33,328 nucleotides of DNA, taken from NCBI GenBank assembly GCA_934101685.1, contig CAKORZ010000006.1:1-33328 (forward strand), in the 5' to 3' direction. Shown in pieces: positions 7,744 to 16,550 of this stretch; position 1 is the stretch's first letter, and each line of letters begins with the position of its first letter. The DNA is from an uncultured Bacilli bacterium (lineage in GTDB: Bacteria > Bacillota_I > Bacilli_A > RFN20 > DUOF01). The notes beneath the pieces are model-generated. The model was not told the DNA's origin. It was given only the letters and a program-made list of their open reading frames with translations, and ran no database searches. A program made the position numbers and the translations under genes.

Positions 7744-8736
7744 CTTTTCTGGTTTTATATATTTTTCGAATCTTTTTTTATTATTTTCATTTAATACTCC
7801 ATATATTTTTAATTGATTCTCTCTTTTTGCTCTTTTAAAAGCACTAGTAAACCATGCATTTATATCCATATCCAAATCATCTTCTTTTATTAAGTTTATA
7901 GATCTTATATCTTTTTTTATTGCTATTTTTTGTGATTCATAATCAGGCATATTTATTTTGCTTATTAACCTATAGTCTTTATCTATAACATATTTTTGTA
8001 CTGATGCAGTAGGATACTTGATATATTGAACAACATTTTTATTTAATTTAACTGCTGCTAATTGAACTTCTTCAGATGGTTTTCTTATATATCTAATAGA
8101 ATAAGGATTTTTCTTTACTGCTAATAATTGAACTTTTAGTGTAGGATTTTTTATATTTGCTATACTTAATGTATTATTTTCAACTGCTGCTAATTGAATT
8201 TTTTCACTTGGATCATTTATATATTTAACTGAAAAGCCATCTTTTTTTACAAGTTCCATTTTAGTTTGCTCTGTAGGATTTTTTATTCTTGGATAATTAA
8301 CTAAATGATGCTCTACTATATAACTTTGTGCTTCTTGTGATAATTCCATATCTACAATTGATTCAATGTTTCTTTCGATTGCAATAATTTGAGTTGCACT
8401 TGATGGATTATTTACAAGTTTAATATTAAAAGCATTAAAACTTACTGCTTTTTGTATAACATTTTCAGTTGGATTGTTTATAAGTTTAAAGTTACTATAA
8501 CTTTTCTTTAACATATCTATTTGAATATTTTCAGGAATATTTTTAACATATTGCATAGAAGCTAGTTCTTTTTCATAACAATATTTTATTATTTCATTAG
8601 TAGGGTTATTTATATACTTAATATTATTTGGATCTTTTTCTACTAAATATTTTTGAGCAGTTACACACATATTTTTTATATTAGATCCCAAAGAGTAATC
8701 TTTACTTATTAATTCCATTTGTTCTTTTAATTTCAT
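7729..8736 (-). CDS. Protein built of about twelve 22-residue helical repeats (DUF4116-like)
   Basis: This 335-residue soluble protein consists almost entirely of tandem 22-residue units. The consensus is roughly [NK]-x-P-[TS]-x-x-x-Q-x-x-A-[VI]-x-x-x-x-x-S-I-[KR]-Y-I; clear copies run from about residue 40 to 280. The pattern resembles the helical repeats annotated as DUF4116 and would stack into a solenoid used for binding. A charged, non-repeat tail of about 50 residues ends EKKNRK. There is no signal peptide. The ATG at 8736 was chosen because TAGGTG lies just upstream. Function is unknown; a protein- or RNA-binding scaffold is the best guess. Confidence 0.72.
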   Translation of the reverse strand: MKLKEQMELISKDYSLGSNIKNMCVTAQKYLVEKDPNNIKYINNPTNEIIKYCYEKELASMQYVKNIPENIQIDMLKKSYSNFKLINNPTENVIQKAVSFNAFNIKLVNNPSSATQIIAIERNIESIVDMELSQEAQSYIVEHHLVNYPRIKNPTEQTKMELVKKDGFSVKYINDPSEKIQLAAVENNTLSIANIKNPTLKVQLLAVKKNPYSIRYIRKPSEEVQLAAVKLNKNVVQYIKYPTASVQKYVIDKDYRLISKINMPDYESQKIAIKKDIRSINLIKEDDLDMDINAWFTSAFKRAKRENQLKIYGVLNENNKKRFEKYIKPEKKNRK

Positions 8737-8760
8737 TAACTGCACCTACTTTCTAGTAAG

Positions 8761-8788
8761 ATTATATCAAACATATAAAACTTTTCAA
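8761..8788 (-). promoter_or_regulatory. Promoter of the repeat-protein gene
   Basis: On the minus strand, TTGAAA (8783-8788), a 16-base spacer ending in TGA, and TATAAT (8761-8766) form a strong extended -10 promoter. Confidence 0.7.
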
Positions 8789-8830
8789 TAAATTTTTATA
8801 AGCCCTAATTTCATTTAAGTTAATCGTTTA

Positions 8831-8839
8831 TGTTATAAT
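8831..8839 (+). promoter_or_regulatory. Extended -10 element of the B12-binding radical SAM gene
   Basis: TGTTATAAT gives a TG-n-TATAAT extended -10 about 20 bases before the ATG; no good -35 box is visible. GGTGATTAAC follows as the ribosome binding region. Confidence 0.55.
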
Positions 8840-8860
8840 TGTAAATGGTGATTAACTATT

Positions 8861-10474
8861 ATGAAAGCTTATTTAGTAGGAATAAACTCAAAGTATATAC
8901 ATCCAGCCATGGGAATATTTGCATTAGTGTCTAATAGTAAACATCCTGTTATATATGATGAGTTTAATATAAAAGATAGTAAAGAAAAGATAATAAAGAG
9001 TATCTTGGAAAAAGAATACGATATTTTAGGCTTTAGTGTTTATATATGGAATAGCACTTTAGTAAAAGAAATAATTACTTATTTAAGAAATAATGGATTT
9101 AATAAAAAAATATTTTTGGGTGGCCCTGAATGTTATTATAACGCTGAACTATTTCTTAAAGATTATAAAGTTGATTATGTTATATTTGGAGAGGGAGAAG
9201 AAACTTTTAATGAATTAATAGATTACTTAGATAACAAAATTAGTATTGATAAAGTTTCTAATTTATATTATTTAAATAATAATGTTTTAACATATACTTA
9301 TTCAAAACAACCTGATTTAAATAATGTAAAGCATGATATGAGTTTAATAAAAGATTTTGAACATAGAGTTGGTTATATAGAATCTAGTAGAGGGTGCCCT
9401 TTTAAGTGTAGTTATTGTATGGCTTCTTTAGAAACTAGAGTTAGATTTTTTCCAATTTCTCAAGTAAAAGAAGAAATTAAATATTTACTTGATCACAAAT
9501 GTAGAACTATTAAATTTTTAGATCGTAGTTTTAATATTAATAAAGATTATATGATTGATATATTAGACTTTATTAAAGAAAATGATAATGGGGTTTCCGT
9601 TTTTCAATTTGAAATAGTTGGTGATCTTTTAAGTAGAGATGTTATTGATTATATTAATAAAAATATTAGAAAAGGGCTTTTGAGATTTGAAATAGGAGTT
9701 CAATCCACAAATGAAAAGACTACTTGTGCGATAGATAGAAGACAAGACTTTAAAAAATTAAAAGAGAATATGGATTTATTAAAGAATAAGGTTACAATGC
9801 ATGTGGATTTAATCGCAGGTCTTCCATATGAAAATCTAGAATCATTTAAAAATTCATTTAATGAAACTTATTTATTAATGGGTGATGAACTTCAACTTGG
9901 CTTTTTAAAAGAATTAAAGGGAACTAAAATAAGCAATACGAAAGAAGAACATGATTATAAATTTGAAAGTAATCCCCCTTATGAAGTTATTAACAATAAA
10001 TATATATCTGAAGATGAATTAGATGTTATAAGAGAAGTAGAGAAATCTTTAGAAAAATTTCATAATAAAGGATTTTTTAAAAGAACATTAGAATACTTAT
10101 TTATAAAGAAAAAGCTCATCCCATTTGATACTTTTTTGCTTTTAACTAGAAATGCTAGTAAAGAGTTAAAGTATTATAATGATGATGAGGCTTATAAGTA
10201 TTTATTTGATACTTTAAAGGATAAAGTAAATGAAAGTGAATTACTAAATTATATTAAACTAGATTATTTATTAAAAAACAAAATAAGGCCTAAAATATGG
10301 TGGGAATATTCTTTAAATAAAGAAGATAGAAATAAATATTTTAAGTTGTTTAATAGTAAATTTAATATTGATTTACAAACTTTTTATAATTATTCTTACT
10401 TAGATATTATAGACAATAATATTTTACTTTTTATATATAAAGATAATAAAGTTACATTATTAAAAGGAAATTAA
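8861..10474 (+). CDS. B12-binding-domain radical SAM protein (DUF4080 type)
   Basis: The N-terminal 130 residues resemble a cobalamin-binding Rossmann domain (LGGPECYYNA near residues 86-95, VIFGEGEETF near 107-116). The radical SAM core follows, with the cluster motif C-x3-C-x2-C at Cys179, Cys183 and Cys186, preceded by ESSRG. A 200-residue C-terminal region matches the DUF4080 tail of such proteins. The total of 537 residues is typical. These enzymes use a 4Fe-4S cluster and SAM, with or without cobalamin, for methyl transfer or rearrangement; no substrate is known for this subgroup. The gene ends in a 4-base overlap with the convergent dapL, the two stop codons sharing TTAA. Confidence 0.88.
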   Translation: MKAYLVGINSKYIHPAMGIFALVSNSKHPVIYDEFNIKDSKEKIIKSILEKEYDILGFSVYIWNSTLVKEIITYLRNNGFNKKIFLGGPECYYNAELFLKDYKVDYVIFGEGEETFNELIDYLDNKISIDKVSNLYYLNNNVLTYTYSKQPDLNNVKHDMSLIKDFEHRVGYIESSRGCPFKCSYCMASLETRVRFFPISQVKEEIKYLLDHKCRTIKFLDRSFNINKDYMIDILDFIKENDNGVSVFQFEIVGDLLSRDVIDYINKNIRKGLLRFEIGVQSTNEKTTCAIDRRQDFKKLKENMDLLKNKVTMHVDLIAGLPYENLESFKNSFNETYLLMGDELQLGFLKELKGTKISNTKEEHDYKFESNPPYEVINNKYISEDELDVIREVEKSLEKFHNKGFFKRTLEYLFIKKKLIPFDTFLLLTRNASKELKYYNDDEAYKYLFDTLKDKVNESELLNYIKLDYLLKNKIRPKIWWEYSLNKEDRNKYFKLFNSKFNIDLQTFYNYSYLDIIDNNILLFIYKDNKVTLLKGN

Positions 10475-11694
10475 AATTCGAATTTATATTTACTAAGTCT
10501 TTTATCTAATTCATTTATAACCTCTATTTCTTCTTTTTCATCTTTTGCTTTAAAAGTCATAGAAAATCTAATATATTTACCTTCATTATCATATGGTATT
10601 ACCATTATGTATACGTTTTCTATTAACCATAAAGCAAATTCTTCAGCGCTTTCAAAACTAACACCATTACATTTTTTAGGAATATTCACATACTCATAAA
10701 ATCCAGCTTTAGGGACTTCTGCTTTAAAGCCATGTTTTACTAACACTTTACTTACTAGTTCATGTCTTCTTTTATATATTTTTTTATTCTCATTTGTAAT
10801 TAAATCATAATTATTTAAAGCAGTAATGCATGCTTTTTGAATAGCTAAAAATTGCCCTGAATCCATGTTTTCTTTTACTGTGCCATATGCTTTAACAATA
10901 TCTTTATTTCCTGCGATAAAACCTATTCTCCATCCAGTCATATTAAAGCCTTTAGAGAAAGAGTAAAGTTCTACCCCTACATCTTTTGCTCCTTCAACAC
11001 TAAGAAAGCTAACTTTATCTATATTATCAAAGCACAAGTCAATGTATGCCGCATCATGAACTACAATAAAATTATACTTTTTAGCATATTTAACTACTTC
11101 TTTAAAGAACTCTTTTGTTGCTACTGCTCCTGTTGGGTTATTAGGATAATTTATATATAATAATTTACATTTTTTTAAAATATTTTCTTCAATTTCATCA
11201 AAATCAATTAAATATTTGTCAAATCTATTTAACTTATATTCATATACATTACATCCTAACCATTTTCCCATGTTTGACATTACACTATATCCAGGACTTG
11301 TTGTAATAATATAGTCATCCTTATTAATAAAAGCTAATGGTAAAATATTCAATGCTTCTTTAATTCCCATACAATGCATTACTTCACTTTTATAGTCTAC
11401 ATCTACATTATGCTCTACCCTTAAATATCCAGCACATGCTTTATTAAACTCTAAACATCCATTGTCTGCATACTCTCTATTTTCCCATTTTTTAGCTTCA
11501 TTATATAAAGAATCTATAACTAAATCATTAGCCTTTTTATCAGGTTCTCCTATTCCAAAATCAATCACGTCATAACCATTTCTAAGAGCTTCTTCTTTAG
11601 CTTTTTTTATCTTAGTAAATCTATAAATATTAGTGTTACTTAAATAGCTTTTACCACCTATTCTACTTGCAAATAATTCATTTATATCAAACAT
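10471..11694 (-). CDS. dapL: LL-diaminopimelate aminotransferase (DapL-type)
   Basis: This fold-type I PLP aminotransferase of 407 residues has NYPNNPTGA near 182-190, VVHDAAY with the PLP aspartate at 213, and SFSKGFNMTGWR with the PLP lysine at 248 and an arginine at 256. The opening segment (IGGKSYLSNTNIYRF) and overall length fit DapL, which converts tetrahydrodipicolinate plus glutamate directly to LL-diaminopimelate. Placement immediately after dapF (no gap) in a lysC-asd-dapF-dapL unit supports that role over other aminotransferases. The ribosome binding site AAGGGGGA lies inside the end of dapF. Using DapL bypasses the succinylase and acetylase branches. Confidence 0.85.
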   Translation of the reverse strand: MFDINELFASRIGGKSYLSNTNIYRFTKIKKAKEEALRNGYDVIDFGIGEPDKKANDLVIDSLYNEAKKWENREYADNGCLEFNKACAGYLRVEHNVDVDYKSEVMHCMGIKEALNILPLAFINKDDYIITTSPGYSVMSNMGKWLGCNVYEYKLNRFDKYLIDFDEIEENILKKCKLLYINYPNNPTGAVATKEFFKEVVKYAKKYNFIVVHDAAYIDLCFDNIDKVSFLSVEGAKDVGVELYSFSKGFNMTGWRIGFIAGNKDIVKAYGTVKENMDSGQFLAIQKACITALNNYDLITNENKKIYKRRHELVSKVLVKHGFKAEVPKAGFYEYVNIPKKCNGVSFESAEEFALWLIENVYIMVIPYDNEGKYIRFSMTFKAKDEKEEIEVINELDKRLSKYKFEF

Positions 11695-12387
11695 TTATAT
11701 TTCCCCCTTATATACTAAATTAGCTTCACCTTTAAGCTTAACTATATTATCTAAAATTTCAATTTCTAAAGTTCCTCCATCCATTTTGCAATTAACTTTA
11801 TTATTAATTAAATTATCTTTATATAGTGCTGATGTTACCGCTACTGCTCCACTTCCACAACCTAAAGTTTCTCCTACTCCTCTTTCATTAACTTTAACTT
11901 CTATATTATCTCTATCTATAATTTTTACATTTTCCACATTACAATCATATTTACTTCTAACTCTATTAATAAAGCTAGTAAAATCTTTTATATTAATAGA
12001 AAAAACATGAAGATTACCACTATTTACTACATAGTAATCATCCTCTTTTTTTATATCATTAATTCTATTAAAATCCACTTCATAGATATTATCTTTTATA
12101 TGATTTACATTATAAGTGCTTGCTATTGTCCTTACTTTAAAATTTTCTTTATTTGATTTAGAGTGTAAATAGTTTCCTACACATCTAAGCCCATTACCAC
12201 AAGTTGTAGCTTCACTACCATCTGCATTATATATTTTAATATCTATAATATCTTTATTTATATCTTTAATAACAATAACTCCATCTGCACCTATAGCGCT
12301 ATGCCTATCACATAACTTAATAACATCAACTTCACTATTAACAATTATAAAATCATTTTTGATAGCTTCATATTTTTCAAACTTCAT
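11695..12387 (-). CDS. dapF: Diaminopimelate epimerase
   Basis: DapF interconverts LL- and meso-diaminopimelate with two catalytic cysteines, both present: Cys63 in ATTCGNGLRCVG and Cys177 in GETLGCGSGAVA. NADGSEA and NSGNLHVF are further family motifs. The protein is 230 residues, somewhat shorter than the usual 270 or so, with contracted loops but no missing catalytic residue. The opening motif is AIKNDFIIV where most members have GLGNDF. The ATG at 12387 was preferred to the ATG at 12399 because GGTGA precedes it. It overlaps asd by 11 bases and abuts dapL, so translation is probably coupled through the operon. Confidence 0.92.
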   Translation of the reverse strand: MKFEKYEAIKNDFIIVNSEVDVIKLCDRHSAIGADGVIVIKDINKDIIDIKIYNADGSEATTCGNGLRCVGNYLHSKSNKENFKVRTIASTYNVNHIKDNIYEVDFNRINDIKKEDDYYVVNSGNLHVFSINIKDFTSFINRVRSKYDCNVENVKIIDRDNIEVKVNERGVGETLGCGSGAVAVTSALYKDNLINNKVNCKMDGGTLEIEILDNIVKLKGEANLVYKGEI

Positions 12388-13402
12388 ACTTTTCACCATT
12401 AATTAACTTATTTAAAATCATCACAGCATTATAAGCTGCACCTAAATATAAGTTATCCCCAACTATAAAATAGTTAACAGCATATTCACTAAATAAGTCT
12501 TTTCTTATTCTTCCTATAATTGCTTTTTTATTATAGTAACAATCTCTTACAAGTGGATATTCTTGATTTACTATATCATCTTTAAGTTCTAAGTATTCAT
12601 CTTCTTTTATTTTACTTATAAACTCACTTATATTTAATTTATTATTTAATTCTACATATACACTTTCAGCGTGCCCTCTATATATAGGAACTCTAACGCA
12701 TGTTGCTATTAAATCTATATGATCACCTAATATTTTCTTTGTTTCATTAGTCATCTTTAATTCTTCTTTTGTGTATCTACTTTCTAAATCAAAAGAATCT
12801 ATTTGAGGTATTACGTTATCTTTTATTGAATAGTGTTTGTTACTTGAAGGAAATGGAAAAGAAGTATAATTAGGTAAATTTATATGTTGATTTATAGAGT
12901 ATTCTTCTAATGCTTGTTTTCCTATTCCACTTACACTTTGATAGGTTGACACTACTACTTTTTTTATACCATATAACTCATCTAATACTTTTAAACTTCT
13001 CATTAACTCAATAGTAGAACAATTAGGATTTGCAATTATTCCTTTATGTGAATATATTTCCTTATCATTACTACCAATACTAACTAAAGGCACTTCTTTA
13101 CTCATTCTATAAAAAGAAGAATTATCTATTACTATACACCCCTTACTAACTGCAACAGGTGCATACTTTTCACTTACTGCATTTCCTCCACTAAAAAGAA
13201 CATAATCTAGTCCATTAAAACTATCTTCAGTTAATTCTTCTACTTTATAACTAGCTTTACTAGTATTTATTATTTTGTCTTTACTTCTACTTGAAGCATA
13301 ACAAAAAATATTGATGTTTGGATTATTTAATTCTTCCAAACACTTAATCATCTCTATACCTACTAATCCAGTAGCGCCTACTACTCCCACATTTATATCC
13401 AT
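12377..13402 (-). CDS. asd: Aspartate-semialdehyde dehydrogenase
   Basis: This 341-residue protein starts with the NADP-binding VGVVGATGLVG (residues 5-15). It contains the catalytic cysteine at 128 in NPNCST, and the conserved Q-S-V-S-G-x-G loop and RVPIYRGHAE segment of the second domain. It reduces aspartyl phosphate to the semialdehyde that feeds diaminopimelate/lysine and threonine synthesis. GGTGATAAT supports the start. It is the second gene of the lysC-asd-dapF-dapL operon, 28 bases after lysC. Confidence 0.95.
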   Translation of the reverse strand: MDINVGVVGATGLVGIEMIKCLEELNNPNINIFCYASSRSKDKIINTSKASYKVEELTEDSFNGLDYVLFSGGNAVSEKYAPVAVSKGCIVIDNSSFYRMSKEVPLVSIGSNDKEIYSHKGIIANPNCSTIELMRSLKVLDELYGIKKVVVSTYQSVSGIGKQALEEYSINQHINLPNYTSFPFPSSNKHYSIKDNVIPQIDSFDLESRYTKEELKMTNETKKILGDHIDLIATCVRVPIYRGHAESVYVELNNKLNISEFISKIKEDEYLELKDDIVNQEYPLVRDCYYNKKAIIGRIRKDLFSEYAVNYFIVGDNLYLGAAYNAVMILNKLINGEKYEV

Positions 13403-13430
13403 ATTATCACCACTACATTATATGTATTAA

Positions 13431-14363
13431 CTACCTAATATATTTATCTAATATTTCATCTATCTCTATATTTTTACCTTTTAAATAAACTATATTTTTA
13501 ACAATAGTTAAATCATCTAATTTAATCTTTTTATCTATTATTACTTTAAATATTTCATTAAATATATTCATATCCTTAAAAACTATTTTTATTTCATTAT
13601 CTTCTTTATTTACAAATAAAATATTTTCATCACTTTGAATATCACTAATAATAGTTCCCTCATCATTATCTATATTTCTAATATCAATAGTGACTTTATT
13701 ATCTTTAGCGTATTTTATTGTCTTTTTAGAAAACATTTTACTACCTGCATTTAATAAGCTAATCATTTCATCATAACTAACATATTTAATTACTTTATCT
13801 AATTTTTCTATACGAGGATCTTTTTTATAAACTCCATTTACTTCTTTAATAATATTAGCTTTATCTAAATTAAAATATTTAGCAATAATAACTGCGGTTA
13901 AATCACTTGTGTTTCTACCTAAACTTATAATTTTTCCTTCCATTGATTCTCCAATAAAGCCTGGGACTACTACTATATCATTATCATTTATAAGTTCACC
14001 TAAATAACTCATATCAATACCAATGATATTACCATCTTGATAATTATTATCACAAGTTATACCTATTTCATCATAATAAGCATTATTTACTTTAAAGCCT
14101 TCTCTTAATAATTCATTTTTTATTATTAAAGATGAATATATTTCCCCAAAAGTCATTAATTGATCTTTATCATAATTACTTAATAATTCTATGTTTTTCG
14201 CTAAATGATCAGTAGAAAAATAATCTTTTTCTCTACCAAACGCTGACACCACCATAAAGATTTTTATTCCTTCATTAATTTTATTTTTTAAAAACTTATA
14301 TATTTTCTTTCTTTTACTTTCATCTTTTAAAATAGTTCCCCCATATTTATATACCTCTATCAT
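13431..14363 (-). CDS. lysC: Short aspartate kinase
   Basis: Aspartate kinase makes aspartyl phosphate, the first step to diaminopimelate. The N-terminus has YKYGGTILKDE (KxGGT motif), VVSAFGREKD, the FGEIYSSLI region, VVPGFIGE, and the SLGRNTSDLTAVIIA motif that binds aspartate. The protein has 310 residues, whereas most LysC enzymes have about 400 with two ACT domains. Only some 80 residues follow the catalytic part, enough for one diverged ACT-like unit at most, so lysine feedback control may be weak or absent. The ATG at 14363 has GGGTGA upstream; the in-frame GTG at 14372 lies within that site. Confidence 0.88.
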   Translation of the reverse strand: MIEVYKYGGTILKDESKRKKIYKFLKNKINEGIKIFMVVSAFGREKDYFSTDHLAKNIELLSNYDKDQLMTFGEIYSSLIIKNELLREGFKVNNAYYDEIGITCDNNYQDGNIIGIDMSYLGELINDNDIVVVPGFIGESMEGKIISLGRNTSDLTAVIIAKYFNLDKANIIKEVNGVYKKDPRIEKLDKVIKYVSYDEMISLLNAGSKMFSKKTIKYAKDNKVTIDIRNIDNDEGTIISDIQSDENILFVNKEDNEIKIVFKDMNIFNEIFKVIIDKKIKLDDLTIVKNIVYLKGKNIEIDEILDKYIR

Positions 14364-14401
14364 TATTTTCACCCATTACATAATATGAATTAGTTAGACT
14401 T

Positions 14402-14429
14402 TTGACATAACTCTAATTATATTTATGAA
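14402..14429 (+). promoter_or_regulatory. Candidate promoter of the P-loop kinase gene
   Basis: A perfect TTGACA (14402-14407) is followed after 16 bases by TATGAA (14424-14429), 28 bases before the chosen start. The -10 box is imperfect. The gap to the divergent lysC is only about 95 bases and too short for a lysine riboswitch. Confidence 0.45.
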
Positions 14430-14457
14430 AATATGTTATATTATTAGTGTGATGTGT

Positions 14458-15081
14458 ATGAAAATAAAAGTATTTAGAAATATTGATGATATTTACTATA
14501 ATGTAGATAATTTCCCATCTAGTAATAAAATTCTTTTAATAACTGGTTTATCTGGAAGTGGAAAAAGCCATTTATCTAAGGAGATTGCAAAAGAATATAA
14601 CGCCATTCACTTTCAAGTTGAATGGTTAATACATAAAAGCCATGTAAGTGATGAATGCAAATACATACTGGATAGTTTTTTAGATAAGTATCCTTCAATT
14701 GTTCCTCTAGTAGATTCTAAATGGGATAATGTGAAAGTAGAAGATAACAATAAACTATTAAAACATTATATGAATCTTTTCTTCAAACATTTTTTGGAAG
14801 TAAAGGATCCTAATAAAGCTTATATAGTTGAAGGTCTTCAATTATTTACTCTTATAGACTATGATTTAATAAAAGACTATCCCATTATAATAAAGGGAAC
14901 TTCTTCTATTAATTCATTAAAAAGAAGGCTTAGAAGAGATTATAAAAAAAGGAAAAATCAAAAATTAAATGTAAGAGTAAAATTCTTATTTAGGGTTTTA
15001 AAGCAAAGTCGTTTATATCAATTTAAACATAGAAAGAAATTGAATTTATTTATAGAAAAGAGGAGTTGTAATGGAAAATAG
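14458..15081 (+). CDS. P-loop kinase-like NTPase of unknown substrate
   Basis: This 207-residue protein has a clear Walker A, LLITGLSGSGKSHLS, near residues 26-40. A YIVEGLQLF strand and an arginine-rich LKRRLRRDYKKRK segment look like the lid/LID-arginine region of small nucleoside, nucleotide or shikimate-type kinases. A basic C-terminal tail follows. I cannot name the substrate. The frame opens at 14425, but the ATG at 14458 was chosen because GTGTGATG is just upstream and the encoded MKIKVF start is more natural. It overlaps the following radical SAM-methyltransferase gene by 11 bases, so the two are translationally linked and may share a pathway, perhaps RNA modification. Confidence 0.6.
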   Translation: MKIKVFRNIDDIYYNVDNFPSSNKILLITGLSGSGKSHLSKEIAKEYNAIHFQVEWLIHKSHVSDECKYILDSFLDKYPSIVPLVDSKWDNVKVEDNNKLLKHYMNLFFKHFLEVKDPNKAYIVEGLQLFTLIDYDLIKDYPIIIKGTSSINSLKRRLRRDYKKRKNQKLNVRVKFLFRVLKQSRLYQFKHRKKLNLFIEKRSCNGK

Positions 15082-16537
15082 TTTTGAGTATTCTAACACT
15101 AACAAAAGATATCATACATTTGATTATTATTTAAAAAATAAATATCATGAAAAAGTATTTAAAGTATCTTTAAATGCTGGTTTTACATGTCCTAATAGAG
15201 ATGGTAAAGTTGGATATGGTGGATGTACATTTTGTTCTAATTTAGGTGGAGGAGAAAATGGTGGTAATATTCATGATGAATTAGATGTTCAATTTAATAA
15301 AATGAAAGATATTATGCATCTTAAATGGCCTGCTTCTAAATATATTGCTTATTTTCAAGCTTTTTCTAATACTTATGCTCCTGTTAATATTTTAAAAGAA
15401 ATATATGAACCTTTCGTTTATAAAGAAGATGTAGTGGCTATTTCTATTGCTACACGTGCTGATTGTTTAGAGGATGATATTGTTGATTATCTTGCTTCAA
15501 TTAATGAAAGAAGAGATTTGTGGGTAGAAATCGGTTTACAAACAAGTAATGATGGAACTGCTAAACTTATTAATAGAGGTTATGATTATAATACTTTTGT
15601 TGATTCTGTTAATAAACTTAGAAAACATAATATTAATGTAACAGTTCATATTATTAATGGTTTGCCTAATGAAACTAAAGAGATGATGATTAAAACTGTA
15701 CAAGATATAAATAAGCTTGATATACAAGGAATTAAAATTCATTCTTTAAATATTTTAAAAGATAGTGTTATGGGAAATGATTTTTATAATCATCCTTTTA
15801 AAATATTAAGTAAAAATGATTATATTGATGTAGTTATTAAACAACTTGAAAATTTAAGAAAAGAAATAGTTGTTCAGCGTCTTACATCTGATCCAATAAA
15901 GGAAAATTTAATTGCACCTAAATGGAATACAGATAAAATTCAATTGTTAAATGATATAGATAAAGAGATGGTTAAAAGGGATACTTATCAAGGTAAGGCT
16001 TTAGAGATTAAAGAAAAGAAGTTATCTCCTTCTGTTATCTATTATCATGATTTAATAAATAATTTTGCTAGTAAAGAAAAAATAGCAATAGATGCTACTT
16101 TAGGTAATGGTAATGATACTTTATTTTTAGCTAATTTATTTAAAAAAGTATATTCTTTTGATATACAAGATTTAGCTATTAAAAGAAGTAAAGAAAAATT
16201 AAAGGATTATGATAATGTAATAGTAACACAAGCTAATCATATGTATGTAGATAATTATGTGAAAGAAAAGGTTGATTTAGTTACTTTCAATTTAGGATTT
16301 CTTCCTGGTAGTGATAAAAAAATATGCACTAATAGTTACACTACTATTAATGCATTAAAAAAATGTTATGAGTTATTAAATGATAATGGTCTTATAATTA
16401 TTACTACTTATAGTAGACATTTAGGTGGTAGTAAAGAAGCTAATGATATTGATGACTTTTTGAGTAATAGTAATTATAAATATGATAAAAAAAGATTTGA
16501 TTATGAACTTGTGTATGTGATTAGAAAAGATCATTAG
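15071..16537 (+). CDS. mnmL-mnmM: Fused radical SAM (YtqA/MnmL-type) and methyltransferase (YtqB/MnmM-type) protein
   Basis: Residues 1 to about 310 are a TIGR01212/YtqA-type radical SAM protein: CPNRDGKVGYGGCTFC carries the cluster cysteines 40, 52 and 55, and EIGLQTSNDGTAKLINRG and VHIINGLPNE follow. Residues 319-488 are a complete YtqB-type methyltransferase, with the SAM-binding AIDATLGNGNDTLFLA at 339-354 and the catalytic-site NLGFLPG at 407-413. In Bacillus these are separate neighbouring genes. YtqB (MnmM) methylates nm5s2U to mnm5s2U at the tRNA wobble position, and YtqA (MnmL) has been assigned to the same modification. The single open frame joins two usually separate steps. RBS GAGGAG lies upstream of the start. 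Confidence 0.85.
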   Translation: MENSFEYSNTNKRYHTFDYYLKNKYHEKVFKVSLNAGFTCPNRDGKVGYGGCTFCSNLGGGENGGNIHDELDVQFNKMKDIMHLKWPASKYIAYFQAFSNTYAPVNILKEIYEPFVYKEDVVAISIATRADCLEDDIVDYLASINERRDLWVEIGLQTSNDGTAKLINRGYDYNTFVDSVNKLRKHNINVTVHIINGLPNETKEMMIKTVQDINKLDIQGIKIHSLNILKDSVMGNDFYNHPFKILSKNDYIDVVIKQLENLRKEIVVQRLTSDPIKENLIAPKWNTDKIQLLNDIDKEMVKRDTYQGKALEIKEKKLSPSVIYYHDLINNFASKEKIAIDATLGNGNDTLFLANLFKKVYSFDIQDLAIKRSKEKLKDYDNVIVTQANHMYVDNYVKEKVDLVTFNLGFLPGSDKKICTNSYTTINALKKCYELLNDNGLIIITTYSRHLGGSKEANDIDDFLSNSNYKYDKKRFDYELVYVIRKDH

Positions 16538-16550
16538 TTATAATAAATTA

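Noticed and set aside
14364..14457. Lysine riboswitch before lysC
   Set aside because: The gap between lysC and the divergent kinase gene is under 100 bases, too short for a lysine riboswitch, and no terminator hairpin is present.
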